Source: Corynebacterium mastitidis DSM 44356
GTDB lineage: Bacteria; Actinomycetota; Actinomycetes; Mycobacteriales; Mycobacteriaceae
Length of the DNA: 64,000 nucleotides
Assembly: GCF_000375365.1 (NCBI RefSeq)
Contig: NZ_AQXB01000006.1
Coordinates: 150,771 to 214,770, forward strand
Direction of reading: 5' to 3'
Shown here: piece by piece, positions 42,478 through 51,255 of the stretch
Layout: each line of letters opens with the position of its first letter
Position numbering within the stretch: position 1 is the first letter of the stretch
The notes under the pieces: generated by a model
What the model was told of the DNA's origin: nothing
The model's input: the letters and a program-made list of their open reading frames with translations, nothing else
The model's database searches: none
Program-made: the position numbers and the translations under genes

Positions 42478-43125
42478 ATGCGTTCCCAACACGTCCGTCT
42501 CCCCTTCACCGAGGGCTCTCTCGACGCCCCCGACCACCCGCAGGCCTACGCCCTCATGGCGCACTGCTTCGCGGGCTCGCGGCGCAACCTCGCCACCGCG
42601 CGCATCAGCAAGCGGCTCGCCCACCACGGCATCGCCACCCTGCGCTTCGACTTCACCTCCCTGCTGCTCAGCGAGAACATCGCGGAGCTGCGCGAGGCCT
42701 ACGGTTGGATGGAGCGGCACCACGCCGCCCCGGGCCTGCTCGTGGGGCACTCCCTGGGCGGGGCGGCCGTGCTGCGCTCTGGGCTGGGCGCCGCCCTGGC
42801 CACCGTGGGCACCCCGCGCGACCCGCACGCCTCGATCCTGCCTTACGTCAGCGGGGACAGGGCGGTCATCGGCGGGTACCCGGTGGGGCTGCCCGCCGGC
42901 TTCCTCGACGACCTCGCCGCGCACCCGCCGCTGCGCGATCTCCCCGGCCCGCTGCTGGTGGTGCACTCCCCCACGGACGAGATCGTCCCCTGGGACGAGT
43001 CCCTCGTCCCGCACGCGTCCTGCCTCAGCGTGGAGGCCGATCACATGCTCACCGCCCCGGGGGCCGCGCACCGGGTGGCGGACCTCATCGACGCCTGGTT
43101 TAGGGCCTGTGTGCTGGGGATTTAG
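42478..43125 (+). CDS. alpha/beta hydrolase
   Basis: This 215-residue single-domain hydrolase has the nucleophile elbow GHSLGG in LLVGHSLGGAAVLRSG, the acid in VVHSPTDEIVPWDES and a late His in VEADHML. HCFAGSRRNLATARISKRLA near the N-terminus is typical of the hydrolase half of the hydrolase/OsmC proteins; no OsmC domain is present. The substrate is unknown. It is divergent from secA2, with the leaderless promoter supporting the ATG at 42478. Confidence 0.8.
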   Translation: MRSQHVRLPFTEGSLDAPDHPQAYALMAHCFAGSRRNLATARISKRLAHHGIATLRFDFTSLLLSENIAELREAYGWMERHHAAPGLLVGHSLGGAAVLRSGLGAALATVGTPRDPHASILPYVSGDRAVIGGYPVGLPAGFLDDLAAHPPLRDLPGPLLVVHSPTDEIVPWDESLVPHASCLSVEADHMLTAPGAAHRVADLIDAWFRACVLGI

Positions 43126-43176
43126 TAAAATAAGCACACTGCTGTAACCTGATTACTCGTTGCAGACAATGCACGG

Positions 43177-43250
43177 CGGACTGTGGCGCAGTTTGGCAGC
43201 GCACTACACTGGGGGTGTAGGGGTCGCAGGTTCAAATCCTGTCAGTCCGA
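43177..43250 (+). tRNA. tRNA-Pro (anticodon GGG)
   Basis: The 74-nt cloverleaf has acceptor CGGACTG/CAGTCCG, a D-arm around GGCGCAGTTTGGCAGCGC, anticodon stem CTACA/TGTAG with loop CTGGGGG (anticodon GGG) and T-arm GCAGGTTCAAATCCTGT. The discriminator is A and CCA is not encoded. It stands alone and is followed by a terminator. Confidence 0.95.
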
Positions 43251-43254
43251 CTCT

Positions 43255-43287
43255 TAAAAAAGAGGGCCCTCGCGGCCCTCTTTTTTG
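43255..43287 (+). terminator. intrinsic terminator after tRNA-Pro
   Basis: The stem GAGGGCC (43262-43268) pairs with GGCCCTC (43274-43280), with an A-tract before and a T6 tract after. It may also stop the converging esterase operon. Confidence 0.9.
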
Positions 43288-43307
43288 TTTCCCCCGTTAT
43301 TCCTCTT

Positions 43308-44213
43308 TTATTCCTCCTCCACCCCGAAGAACTCCAGCAGCGTCTCCGTGGCAAAGCGCGGGGGCACAGTGGCGTTCTGGTCCTCCGGCTTGCCGTCCCA
43401 GATGTGCACGCCGCCGTAGATGGTGTAGAACTCCGTGCGGGCGTCGCAGCCCTGCCACACGGTGCGCTCGATGGTCTCTCCCACCATCTTGGTGATGGGC
43501 TCCCGGCACTTGTTGCGCGCCACGTCGGCCTCCCTGGCCTCCGCGATGGAATAGTAGCGGGCGCCGTGGCGCGTCCCGCCGTCGAAGAGCATGGCCTGGT
43601 CCGCCGTGCCGTGGATGGCAAGGGTGGGCATGGGGGCCTCCGAACAGCCGTCGCGCAGGCCGTCGTAGTTGGCGGAGGACACGGACGCCACCGCCTTGAT
43701 CACATCGTCCGCCCGGCAGCCCAGCAGGGTGGCAAAGCCGCCGCCGTTGGACATGCCCGCGGCAAAGACGCGCTCCCGGTCGATGGGGTACGTGCGATCC
43801 AGCCGCTCAACGATGTCGCGCACCAGGGTCTCGTCCCCGCGATTCTCGTTGGTCTCGGCGTACGGGCCGCCGCCCCACGCGCGCGCGAGGCCGTCCGGGT
43901 ACACCACGAGGGCCTGCGCGCCGTCCATCTGCGCGTACTCCTGCATGAGCACGGCGGTCTCCTGCCACCCGTGGAACATGAAGATCACGGGGTATCCGGC
44001 CTCCGGGGCCGGGCTGGCGGGGCGCGAGAGGATCAGGGAGCGGTTCAGCCCGGCGGACTCCAAGGCGATGACGGAGCTGTTTCCGGGCTCGGTCTCCGGG
44101 AAGGGCTCGTAGCCCGTTTCCTCCTCCTTTTGCACGGACACGAGTCCCACCAGGGAAAACCCGGCGATGATCCCCACGGCCACGAGCGCAAGAACCGCGC
44201 GGAGCTGCTTCAT
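43308..44213 (-). CDS. secreted PHB-depolymerase/LpqC-like esterase
   Basis: This 301-residue protein has an N-terminal hydrophobic export signal (LRAVLALVAVGIIAGFSLVG, no lipobox cysteine). The esterase domain shows VIFMFHGWQETAVLMQEYAQ, DGLARAWGGGPYAETNENRG, the nucleophile elbow GMSNGGGFATLLGC, LAIHGTADQAMLFDGG and a late HIWDGKPEDQ with the catalytic His. The family (COG3509) includes polyhydroxybutyrate depolymerases and feruloyl esterases. The ATG overlaps the stop of the upstream ABC gene (ATGA), so it is the third gene of that operon and may handle or release an exported ester. Confidence 0.82.
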   Translation of the reverse strand: MKQLRAVLALVAVGIIAGFSLVGLVSVQKEEETGYEPFPETEPGNSSVIALESAGLNRSLILSRPASPAPEAGYPVIFMFHGWQETAVLMQEYAQMDGAQALVVYPDGLARAWGGGPYAETNENRGDETLVRDIVERLDRTYPIDRERVFAAGMSNGGGFATLLGCRADDVIKAVASVSSANYDGLRDGCSEAPMPTLAIHGTADQAMLFDGGTRHGARYYSIAEAREADVARNKCREPITKMVGETIERTVWQGCDARTEFYTIYGGVHIWDGKPEDQNATVPPRFATETLLEFFGVEEE

Positions 44214-45832
44214 CCGCGGCGGCCCCTCGTCCAGGCCTGCCAGAGCCGGGCGTACTGCTCACCGCGCGCGAGCAGCTCCTCGTGGCTGCCCTGCTCTATC
44301 ACCTCGCCGCTTTCCATAACCAAAACCTTATCCGCTAGGGTCGCCTGGTCAAGACGGTGGGCCACCACCAACACCGTGCGGCCCCGCATCACCTCGGCCG
44401 CGGCGGCGTCCAGGCTTCCGGACTCGGCGGTGGCCTCGTCCATGATGACCAGGGCGGGATCGAGCAGCAGCACCCGGGCGAGCGCCAACTGCTGCGCCTG
44501 CACCGGGTCCAGGGGCTCCTCCCGATCCAGGTCCTCGGCCCAGTCCGCCCCCACCCGGCGCAGCGCCTCCCGCATGCGCTCCTCCGAGGCCTGGGTCAAG
44601 GCGAGGTCCTCGCGCGGGGTGCCAAAGACGTGCACCTCCTGGGAGATCAGCGCCACGCGCCCGGCGCGCTCCCTATCGGACAGGCGGGATACCTCCACTC
44701 CGTCGATCAACGCCCGCCCCTCATCCGGCACGCGCAGGCCCGCCAGCAGGGCCGCCACCGTGGTCTTGCCCGCCCCGGACGCGCCGACGAGCGCCACCAC
44801 CTGGCCGTCGAGCCGCAGGTCGATGCCGCGCACGCCCCCGTCCCCGTAGCTCAGGCAGGCGCGCTCCAGGCTCGCGCGGCCCGTGGGCTCCCCCACGCCG
44901 GTGTCCTCCTGCGGCCCGGCCTCGGGCACGCCGGCGATGCGCGCGAGGCAGGCGTAGGCGGACTGCACCGTGTCGAGCACCCGCATGAACATCATGACCG
45001 GGCCGCGCAGCCGAATCAGCATGAGCAGCGCCCCGGTCACCGTGCCCACGCTCAGGTGCAGGCCGTGGCCGATCAGCAGAGCCAGGGCGAGCGTGAGGAA
45101 CTCGCACAGGGTGATCCACGCCTGCAGCGTCACCAGGGTGCCGCGCGCGTGGATGCCGCGCTCCATCACCGTCCGGGAGGACTCGCGTATCCCCCGCCGG
45201 ATCTCCTCCTCCATGCCGTAGGCCCGCACCGTCTCCGCCCCGTGGACGGCCTCGAGCACCCGGCGCGCCCTGCTGCTGCGGGCGGCGCGTTCCTCGGCGT
45301 AGCTCCGCGGTGCCACCGCGAGGTATCGGCGCGCCCCGGCGTAGTACAGCGGGGCGACCGCGAGCACGCCCAGGAAGCGCCAGTCCACGGAGGCCAGGGC
45401 CACGGCGGTGCTGAGCACGGTGAACAGGCAGCTCGAGAGGATGGGGACGGTGCCGGTGACCGCCGAGGACAGCTCCGCGACGTCGTCGGTGGACCTGCTG
45501 ACCAGGTCCCCGGTGCCGGACTCCTCCACGCGGTGTATGGGCAGGGCCAGGGCGGTGCCCACCATCGTGGCGCGCAGGGTGGCGATGCCGCGCTCAGCCT
45601 GGGTGGAGACGAGGTAGAAGCCGGAGGCGCTGAGCAGCGCGGCCCCGAGCGCCGCGCCCACCAGGCGCGGGGCCACGAGGGCCACCGCCTCGCCGTCCAC
45701 GAGGCGGCCCATGAGGGCGGCAATGCTCACGCTGAGAGCGGAGCCGCAGAGCAGGAGGACGATTCCCGCCGCAAAGCGCGGGGTGGGCCGTATCTGGCGG
45801 CGGATCTGCGACCACGGGGCTACGGGGAACAT
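44210..45832 (-). CDS. ABC exporter half-transporter B (Walker A intact, signature degenerate)
   Basis: This 540-residue protein has a six-helix ABC transmembrane domain, then an NBD with Walker A VALVGASGAGKTTVAALLAG (about residue 352), Q-loop ALISQEVHVFG, and Walker B LVIMDEATAE (about 460). The signature motif is DPVQAQQLALAR in place of LSGGQ. Together with the upstream partner only one composite ATP site can be complete. The ATG at 45832 is preferred to a GTG at 45847; both overlap the end of the partner gene. The substrate is unknown; a linked esterase suggests an ester-containing compound such as a lipid or siderophore. Confidence 0.85.
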   Translation of the reverse strand: MFPVAPWSQIRRQIRPTPRFAAGIVLLLCGSALSVSIAALMGRLVDGEAVALVAPRLVGAALGAALLSASGFYLVSTQAERGIATLRATMVGTALALPIHRVEESGTGDLVSRSTDDVAELSSAVTGTVPILSSCLFTVLSTAVALASVDWRFLGVLAVAPLYYAGARRYLAVAPRSYAEERAARSSRARRVLEAVHGAETVRAYGMEEEIRRGIRESSRTVMERGIHARGTLVTLQAWITLCEFLTLALALLIGHGLHLSVGTVTGALLMLIRLRGPVMMFMRVLDTVQSAYACLARIAGVPEAGPQEDTGVGEPTGRASLERACLSYGDGGVRGIDLRLDGQVVALVGASGAGKTTVAALLAGLRVPDEGRALIDGVEVSRLSDRERAGRVALISQEVHVFGTPREDLALTQASEERMREALRRVGADWAEDLDREEPLDPVQAQQLALARVLLLDPALVIMDEATAESGSLDAAAAEVMRGRTVLVVAHRLDQATLADKVLVMESGEVIEQGSHEELLARGEQYARLWQAWTRGRRG

Positions 45833-47151
45833 GCCGCCTCCCGCCACGCCGGGGCCTCGCTATACACCAGGGTGGTCAGCCCGCTGCGCTCGGCGCGGAC
45901 CCGCCGGGCGATGGTGTGCTCGGTGACGGAGTCCACGGCCGTGGTGGGCTCGTTGAGCACCAGGATCGGGGCCCGGGTGGCGATGGCGCGGGCCAGGGCC
46001 ACGCGCTGGCGCTGTCCGCCGGAGAGCGCCGCGCCGCCCTCGCCCACGTCCCTGTTGGGGATCTCGGACCCCGCGGCGACCCACAGGGCGTGGCGGGCGC
46101 GCTCGGGGTCGGGGTGTACGTTCTCGTAGACCGTGCCGTCGAAGAGGTGGGCGCGGCGCGGGGCCACGATCACCCCGGGGCCCGAGGCATACGGGCACTC
46201 CCCGGAGCGCACCTCCAGCCCGGAGCCCTCCGGGGCCTCGGCGGGGGTCGGGGCGGGCGGGGCGTTCAGCACCGCGCGGATGCGCTCGGCGCTGGCCTGC
46301 GCGGCGGCCCAGCGCGAGGCGATGTTCTTGCCCAGCATGGTCATGGGGTGGATGATGAATTGCGCGATGCCCACCACCGCGATGAGCTGCCCGATGCTTA
46401 AGTCCATGCGCGCGGCGGCCAGGGCGATGCCCACCACGTAGAGCAGGCCCACGGCGTCCGTGGTGGCGTTGAGCCTGGCGTGCGCGGCGTTGGCCGCCAC
46501 GGCGCGGCGATAGGCCTCCTCCGAGGCGTCACCGTAGCGGCGGGCGGCCGCCCCGGTGACGCCGAGGCCCTTGAGCGTGCGCAGACCGCCGAGGATCGAG
46601 GTGGCCACGGAGGCCGCCCGGGCCACGGAGGCCTGGCGGGCGACCGCCGCGCGGCGCAGGGGCCTGGCGGCGCGGAGCGATACCCACACGATGAGCGGCC
46701 CGCCGCAGAGCACGGCCAGGCCCAGGGGGACCGAGACGGTCACCAGGGCCACCGAGGCATACAGGATGGAGGCCACCTCGGCCACGGGAAAGACCATGAG
46801 CATGACGGCATCCGCCACCCGGCGGGTGTCCACGCTGGCCACGGAGAGGAAGGCCCCGGGCTCCATGCCCGCGTCCAGGCGGTCGGTGACCCTCATGCGC
46901 AGCTCGTGGTCCTTTTCCTGCACCGCGCGCAGCGCGAGGCAACGGCCCCGCCAGGCGCACAGCGCGTTGACCGCGAAGAGGCCGAGCAGCGCCGCCAGCC
47001 ACGGCCAGAGCGGCTCCCGGGAGGCGATGGAATGATCGATGGCGCGGCCCACCACCACGGGGGTCAGCCCGTTGCACACGAAAGAAAGGGACATCAGCGC
47101 CCCGGCGAGCAGGGCGCGCCGGGAGACGATGGTGCGAAGCAAAAAGAGCAC
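45820..47151 (-). CDS. ABC exporter half-transporter A lacking Walker A
   Basis: The protein has 443 residues, about 100 fewer than its partner. A full transmembrane domain (LFLLRTIVSRRALLAGALMS to about residue 300) leads into a shortened NBD: LEVRSGECPYASGPGVIVAP goes straight to the Q-loop-like segment HLFDGTVYENV, with no GxxGxGKS/T. The signature LSGGQRQRVALARA is canonical (about 378), and Walker B reads LVLNEPTTAVD (Asp replaced by Asn, catalytic Glu kept). The GTG at 47151 fits a leaderless promoter. The stop overlaps the start of half-transporter B. Confidence 0.83.
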   Translation of the reverse strand: MLFLLRTIVSRRALLAGALMSLSFVCNGLTPVVVGRAIDHSIASREPLWPWLAALLGLFAVNALCAWRGRCLALRAVQEKDHELRMRVTDRLDAGMEPGAFLSVASVDTRRVADAVMLMVFPVAEVASILYASVALVTVSVPLGLAVLCGGPLIVWVSLRAARPLRRAAVARQASVARAASVATSILGGLRTLKGLGVTGAAARRYGDASEEAYRRAVAANAAHARLNATTDAVGLLYVVGIALAAARMDLSIGQLIAVVGIAQFIIHPMTMLGKNIASRWAAAQASAERIRAVLNAPPAPTPAEAPEGSGLEVRSGECPYASGPGVIVAPRRAHLFDGTVYENVHPDPERARHALWVAAGSEIPNRDVGEGGAALSGGQRQRVALARAIATRAPILVLNEPTTAVDSVTEHTIARRVRAERSGLTTLVYSEAPAWREAACSP

Positions 47152-47155
47152 GGGG

Positions 47156-47165
47156 TACCATCCTA
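47156..47165. promoter_or_regulatory. two overlapping, divergent -10 elements of leaderless promoters
   Basis: TACCAT (47156-47161, plus) ends 8 nt before the GTG at 47170. TAGGAT (47165-47160, minus) ends 8 nt before the GTG at 47151. Only 18 bp separate the two start codons. Confidence 0.5.
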
Positions 47166-47169
47166 ACCC

Positions 47170-47949
47170 GTGTATCCCTCCCGAGCGCAGCGGCCACGCT
47201 TCCGCGATACCGAGCAGCGCCTGGCCCTCGCGCGGGCCTTCCGCACCGGGGCCAGCGAGTACCACGACGCCCGCCCCTCCTACCCGCCCGAGGTCACCGA
47301 CCTGCTGGGCGGGGCGGGCACGGTGGTGGACATCGGCGCCGGGACCGGCAAGCTCACCGCCGCCCTCGCGCGGCGGCACGCGGTGCTCGCCCTCGACCCC
47401 AGCGCGGAGATGATCCGGCTCGCCGCCCGGTACGCCCCGGCCTGGCAGGCCACGGCCGAGCACACCGGGCTTGCCGACGCCTCCGTGGACGCCGCCGCCT
47501 GCGCGCAGACGTGGCACTGGGTCAACGTCCCCCTGGCCTGCGCGGAGCTGGACCGCATCGTGCGCCCCGGCGGGGTGGTCCTGCTGGCCTGGAACACCAT
47601 CGACGTCTCCGACCCCTGGGTGCTGCGCTTAACCCGCATCATGCACGCCGGGGACGTGCTGCGCCCCGGCTTTCTTCCCGAGATCGCCGCCCCCTGGGCC
47701 ATCGCCCGGGAGGTGCGCACCGCCTGGACGGACGCGCTGACGCCCCCGGAGATCATCGCGCTGGCCCGCACCCGCTCCTACTGGCTGCGCTCCCCGCAGC
47801 GCGTCCGCCGCCGGGTGCAGGAGAACCTGGAGTGGTACCTCTACGAGCACTCCGGATACCGCCCCGATTCCGTGGTGGCGCTGCCCTACCGCTGCGACGC
47901 CTTCGTCCTCTCGCGCACGCGCACCGCGATGCGCACCGGGCTACCGTGA
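47170..47949 (+). CDS. class I SAM-dependent methyltransferase
   Basis: This 259-residue protein has SAM motif [16 protein letters not shown] (about residue 54), [13 protein letters not shown], and the post-motif region [20 protein letters not shown]. The [22 protein letters not shown] arrangement (given here in two parts) resembles the Rv3342/UbiE-like small-molecule methyltransferases. The substrate is unknown. The GTG start follows a leaderless promoter. The last 64 bp overlap the converging cmk-der gene. Confidence 0.82.
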   Translation: MYPSRAQRPRFRDTEQRLALARAFRTGASEYHDARPSYPPEVTDLLGGAGTVVDIGAGTGKLTAALARRHAVLALDPSAEMIRLAARYAPAWQATAEHTGLADASVDAAACAQTWHWVNVPLACAELDRIVRPGGVVLLAWNTIDVSDPWVLRLTRIMHAGDVLRPGFLPEIAAPWAIAREVRTAWTDALTPPEIIALARTRSYWLRSPQRVRRRVQENLEWYLYEHSGYRPDSVVALPYRCDAFVLSRTRTAMRTGLP

Positions 47950-49871
47950 AAGCCGAACTCCTCGCGCAGCTTGCGCTCTAGGTAGCGGCGGTATCCGGCG
48001 TCGAGGAAGCCCGTGGTAAACAGGACGATCGTCGGGGGCCGGGTGCTGGCCTGGGTGGCAAAGAGCACCTTGGGCAGGCGGTTGTTCTTCATCGGCGGCG
48101 GGTTCTTGGCGATGGTCTCGCGCAGCCAGTTGTTGAGCCTGCCCGTGGAGACGCGCTGGTCCCAGCTCTCGAGGGCCTCCAGCATGGCCGGTTCCAGCTT
48201 CTGGAGGGCGCGCCCCGTCTTGGCGGAGATGTTGATGCGGCTGACCCAGGGCAGGTGCGCGAGCTGGAGGTCCAGCTCACGGTCCAGCTCCCACCGGCGG
48301 TCCTCGTCCATGAGGTCCCACTTGTTCATCCCGATCACCAGGGCCTTGCCCGCCTCCAGCACCATGTTCAGCACGCGCTGATCCTGCTCGGAGATGGGCG
48401 CGGAGGCGTCGATGAGCATCACGCACACCTCGGCGGCGTCGATGACCCCACGCGTGCGCAGCGAGGCGTAGTACTCGTGGCCCTGGGCGTTGCGAACCTT
48501 CTTGCGCAGGCCGGCGGTGTCCACGAACTTCCACAGGTGCTGGTCGAGCTGCACCAGGGAATCCACCGGGTCCACGGTGGTGCCCGCCACGTTGTCCACC
48601 ACCGAGCGCTCCTCGCCGGTGAACTTGTTGAGCAGGGAGGACTTGCCCACGTTGGGGCGGCCCACCAGCGCCACCCGGCGCGGCCCGGAGACGATCGACG
48701 CCGCCTTGGGCTCCTCCGGGAAGGAGGCGACGATCTTGTCCAGCACGTCCGCGCCGCCGCGCCCGTGCTGGGCCGAGACCGGGTAGGGATCGCCCAGACC
48801 CAGCGAATACAGCTCCGCGACGTCGGCGTACTGGGCGTCGGAGTCGAACTTGTTGGCCACCAGGATCACGGGCACCTCGGCGCGCTGCAGGCGCCGGGCC
48901 ATGACCTCGTCCGTGGCGGTGATGCCCACCTTGGAGTCCACCACCAGCACGATCACGTCCGCGGTGGCCATGGCGGCCTCCGCCTGGCGGGCGATGGCGG
49001 CGTGGATGCCCTTGACGTTGGGGTCCCAGCCGCCGGTGTCCTGCACCCAGAAGCGCTGCCCGGTCCACTCCGCCAGATAGCTCACGCGGTCGCGCGTCAC
49101 GCCGGGGTTGTCCTCCACCACGGCCTCCCGGCGGCCCAGGAACCTGTTGACCAGGGAGGACTTGCCCACGTTGGGGCGGCCCACCACGGCCACCGTGCAC
49201 AGGGCCTCCCTCTCGTGGTCCTCCTCGTACTCCAGGGCCATCTCACTGTCCAGGATCAGCCCGGTGAGGTGGTCCACGACCTCCTCCAGGCTCATCTCGG
49301 AGGTGTCCACCACCACGGCGTCCTCGGCGGGGCGCAGCGGGGAGTCCTCCCGGGTGGAGTCCGCCTCGTCGCGGCGGAGCACGTCCGCGAGCACCGCCTC
49401 GAACTCCGCCTTACGCCCGGCGGCGAGGTCCTGCTCGTAGCGGCGGCGCGCGCGCACCTCGGGCTCCGCCGTGAGGTAGACCTTCACCGGGGCATCGGGA
49501 AACACCACGGTGCCGATGTCGCGCCCCTCAACGATCGCGCGCCCGGCCTCCAGCGCCACCCGGCGCTGAAACTCCACGAGGTTCCTGCGCACCTCGGGGA
49601 TGGCGGAGACGGCGGAGACGTGCGCGGTCACCTCCGGCCCGCGAATCTCCTCCTCGTCGTAGTCCGTGGGCAGATCCGCGGTGGCGGCCACCACGGCCCG
49701 GGTGTCCGCCGGATCGATCCCGGCGCGCAGCACGGCGAGGGTGGCCACGCGATACATGGCGCCGGTGTCCACGTAGAGGGCGTCCAGGCGCTCCGCGAGC
49801 GCCCGGCACGTGCTGGACTTGCCCGTCCCGGCGGGGCCGTCCACCGCGACGATCAGTTGGGGCTGATTCAC
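47886..49871 (-). CDS. cmk-der: bifunctional cytidylate kinase / GTPase Der
   Basis: This 661-residue fusion has residues 1 to about 215 as CMP kinase ([55 protein letters not shown]), followed by two tandem GTPase domains of Der/EngA with G1 boxes [15 protein letters not shown] and [23 protein letters not shown] switch motifs, NKFD and NKWD, and a KH-like end. Cmk makes CDP/dCDP; Der assembles the 50S ribosomal subunit. This fusion is known from actinobacteria. The GTG overlaps the rluB stop (GTGA). Confidence 0.96.
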   Translation of the reverse strand: MNQPQLIVAVDGPAGTGKSSTCRALAERLDALYVDTGAMYRVATLAVLRAGIDPADTRAVVAATADLPTDYDEEEIRGPEVTAHVSAVSAIPEVRRNLVEFQRRVALEAGRAIVEGRDIGTVVFPDAPVKVYLTAEPEVRARRRYEQDLAAGRKAEFEAVLADVLRRDEADSTREDSPLRPAEDAVVVDTSEMSLEEVVDHLTGLILDSEMALEYEEDHEREALCTVAVVGRPNVGKSSLVNRFLGRREAVVEDNPGVTRDRVSYLAEWTGQRFWVQDTGGWDPNVKGIHAAIARQAEAAMATADVIVLVVDSKVGITATDEVMARRLQRAEVPVILVANKFDSDAQYADVAELYSLGLGDPYPVSAQHGRGGADVLDKIVASFPEEPKAASIVSGPRRVALVGRPNVGKSSLLNKFTGEERSVVDNVAGTTVDPVDSLVQLDQHLWKFVDTAGLRKKVRNAQGHEYYASLRTRGVIDAAEVCVMLIDASAPISEQDQRVLNMVLEAGKALVIGMNKWDLMDEDRRWELDRELDLQLAHLPWVSRINISAKTGRALQKLEPAMLEALESWDQRVSTGRLNNWLRETIAKNPPPMKNNRLPKVLFATQASTRPPTIVLFTTGFLDAGYRRYLERKLREEFGFHGSPVRIAVRVRERTKASQR

Positions 49872-50689
49872 ATTCCCACCGCCTTGTACAAGCTAGTTAG
49901 TTCCGAACTGTTCAGCGCCCGCATGGAGCCGGGCTTTTGCTCCCCCAGTTGCACGGTGTGAATCTTGGTCCGCACCAGGCGCTGCACCGGATAGCCGGCC
50001 TCCTTGAGCAGGCGGCGCACGATGTGCTTGCGGCCCTCGTGCAGCTCCACGCGCACGATGGACTGCCCGTTGTGGGCGTCCACCACCTGCGCGTAGTCCA
50101 CCTTGGCGGGGCCGTCCTCCAGCTCGAGGCCCCGGCGCAGCGCGGAGACGAGCGCCTTGTCCGCCTCACCGAGCACGGTGGCCAGGTAGGTCTTTTTCAC
50201 CTCGTACTTGGGGTGCATGAGGCGGTTGGCCAGCTCGCCGTCGTTGGTGAGCATGATGAGGCCCTCGGTGTCCGCGTCGAGGCGGCCCACGTGGAAGAGG
50301 CGCTTGCCCGCGGCCACGCGCTCGCCCACGATGTCCCCGATGCAGGGGCGGCCCATGTCATCGTGCATGGTGGACTGCATCCCGCGCGGCTTGTTCAGCA
50401 CGAAGTACACGGTCTCCTCGTTGACGTTCACGCGCACACCGTCCACGCGGATGATGTCCACGTTGGGGTCCACGCGCATGCCCTGGCGGCGCACCACCGT
50501 GCCGTTGACCTCCACGCGCCCGGCGTCGATGAGGATCTCCGAGTGCCGCCGCGAGGCCACCCCCGCCTGGGCGAGGACCTTCTGAAGGCGAACTCCTCCC
50601 GCCGAGGGGTTCTCGCGGCGCTCGCTGAGACTCACGTTTTGACGTCGCGCGGGGCGGGCAAAAGAGAGCTCGATGGGCTCGTCCTTCAC
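49868..50689 (-). CDS. rluB: 23S rRNA pseudouridine synthase RluB family
   Basis: This 273-residue protein has a basic N-terminal extension, an S4 RNA-binding domain ([31 protein letters not shown]) and the RsuA/RluB catalytic domain with the Asp in [19 protein letters not shown]. The late [19 protein letters not shown] is typical. It isomerises a uridine in 23S rRNA helix 89. It sits between scpB and cmk-der in the conserved actinobacterial order. Confidence 0.93.
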   Translation of the reverse strand: MKDEPIELSFARPARRQNVSLSERRENPSAGGVRLQKVLAQAGVASRRHSEILIDAGRVEVNGTVVRRQGMRVDPNVDIIRVDGVRVNVNEETVYFVLNKPRGMQSTMHDDMGRPCIGDIVGERVAAGKRLFHVGRLDADTEGLIMLTNDGELANRLMHPKYEVKKTYLATVLGEADKALVSALRRGLELEDGPAKVDYAQVVDAHNGQSIVRVELHEGRKHIVRRLLKEAGYPVQRLVRTKIHTVQLGEQKPGSMRALNSSELTSLYKAVGM

Positions 50690-50730
50690 AAATGTGTCCT
50701 TCCTGGAGTGCTTACTCTGCGCCCGTCATC

Positions 50731-51255
50731 CTACCCCGGATACTCCTCATCAATATGATCGAGTTCCGGTAAGAGGGGCGCGAGATCCGGCAGCCGATCC
50801 AGCGAGTCCATGCCCATCAGCTCGAGGAACAGCTCCGTGGTGGCGTAGGTGTAGGGGGCGTCCGCCTCCTTGATGAGGCCGCGCAGCTGCAGGGTGCGCA
50901 TCACCCCGTCCACGTTGACCCCGCGCACGGCGGAGACCTGGGCCCTGGTCACCGGCTGGCGATACGCCACCACGGCCAGCGTCTCCAGGGCCGCCCGCGA
51001 GAGCCGGGTCTGCGTGCCGTCGAGCACGAAGGCCTCCACCGCGGGCGCGTTGGCCTGGCGCGTATAAAGCCGCCAGCCCTCGGCGCTCTCCCGCAGGTCA
51101 AAGCCGGATTCGCGCTCGTCAAAGTCCCGTGCGATCTCCCGCAGCGCGTCGAGCACCACGGATTCCTCGGCCTCCACCGCCCGCGCCACGCTGGCCGGGG
51201 TCACCGGGGCGTCCACCACCAGCAGGATGGACTCGATCTGGGAGCGCAGCGTCAC
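50731..51255 (-). CDS. scpB: segregation and condensation protein ScpB
   Basis: This 174-residue protein has two winged-helix domains (SQIESILLVVDAPVTPASVA; LSRAALETLAVVAYRQPVTR; VDGVMRTLQLRGLIKEA). It pairs with ScpA and SMC in chromosome condensation. The GTG overlaps the stop of the upstream rhodanese-like gene (GTGA), so scpA and scpB are linked through that insert. Confidence 0.93.
   Translation of the reverse strand: MTLRSQIESILLVVDAPVTPASVARAVEAEESVVLDALREIARDFDERESGFDLRESAEGWRLYTRQANAPAVEAFVLDGTQTRLSRAALETLAVVAYRQPVTRAQVSAVRGVNVDGVMRTLQLRGLIKEADAPYTYATTELFLELMGMDSLDRLPDLAPLLPELDHIDEEYPG

Noticed and set aside
43177..43250. tRNA-Pro as the attachment site of the island
   Set aside because: The island lies 3 kb away on the other side of secA2, and no repeat of the tRNA 3' end was seen at the island edges.
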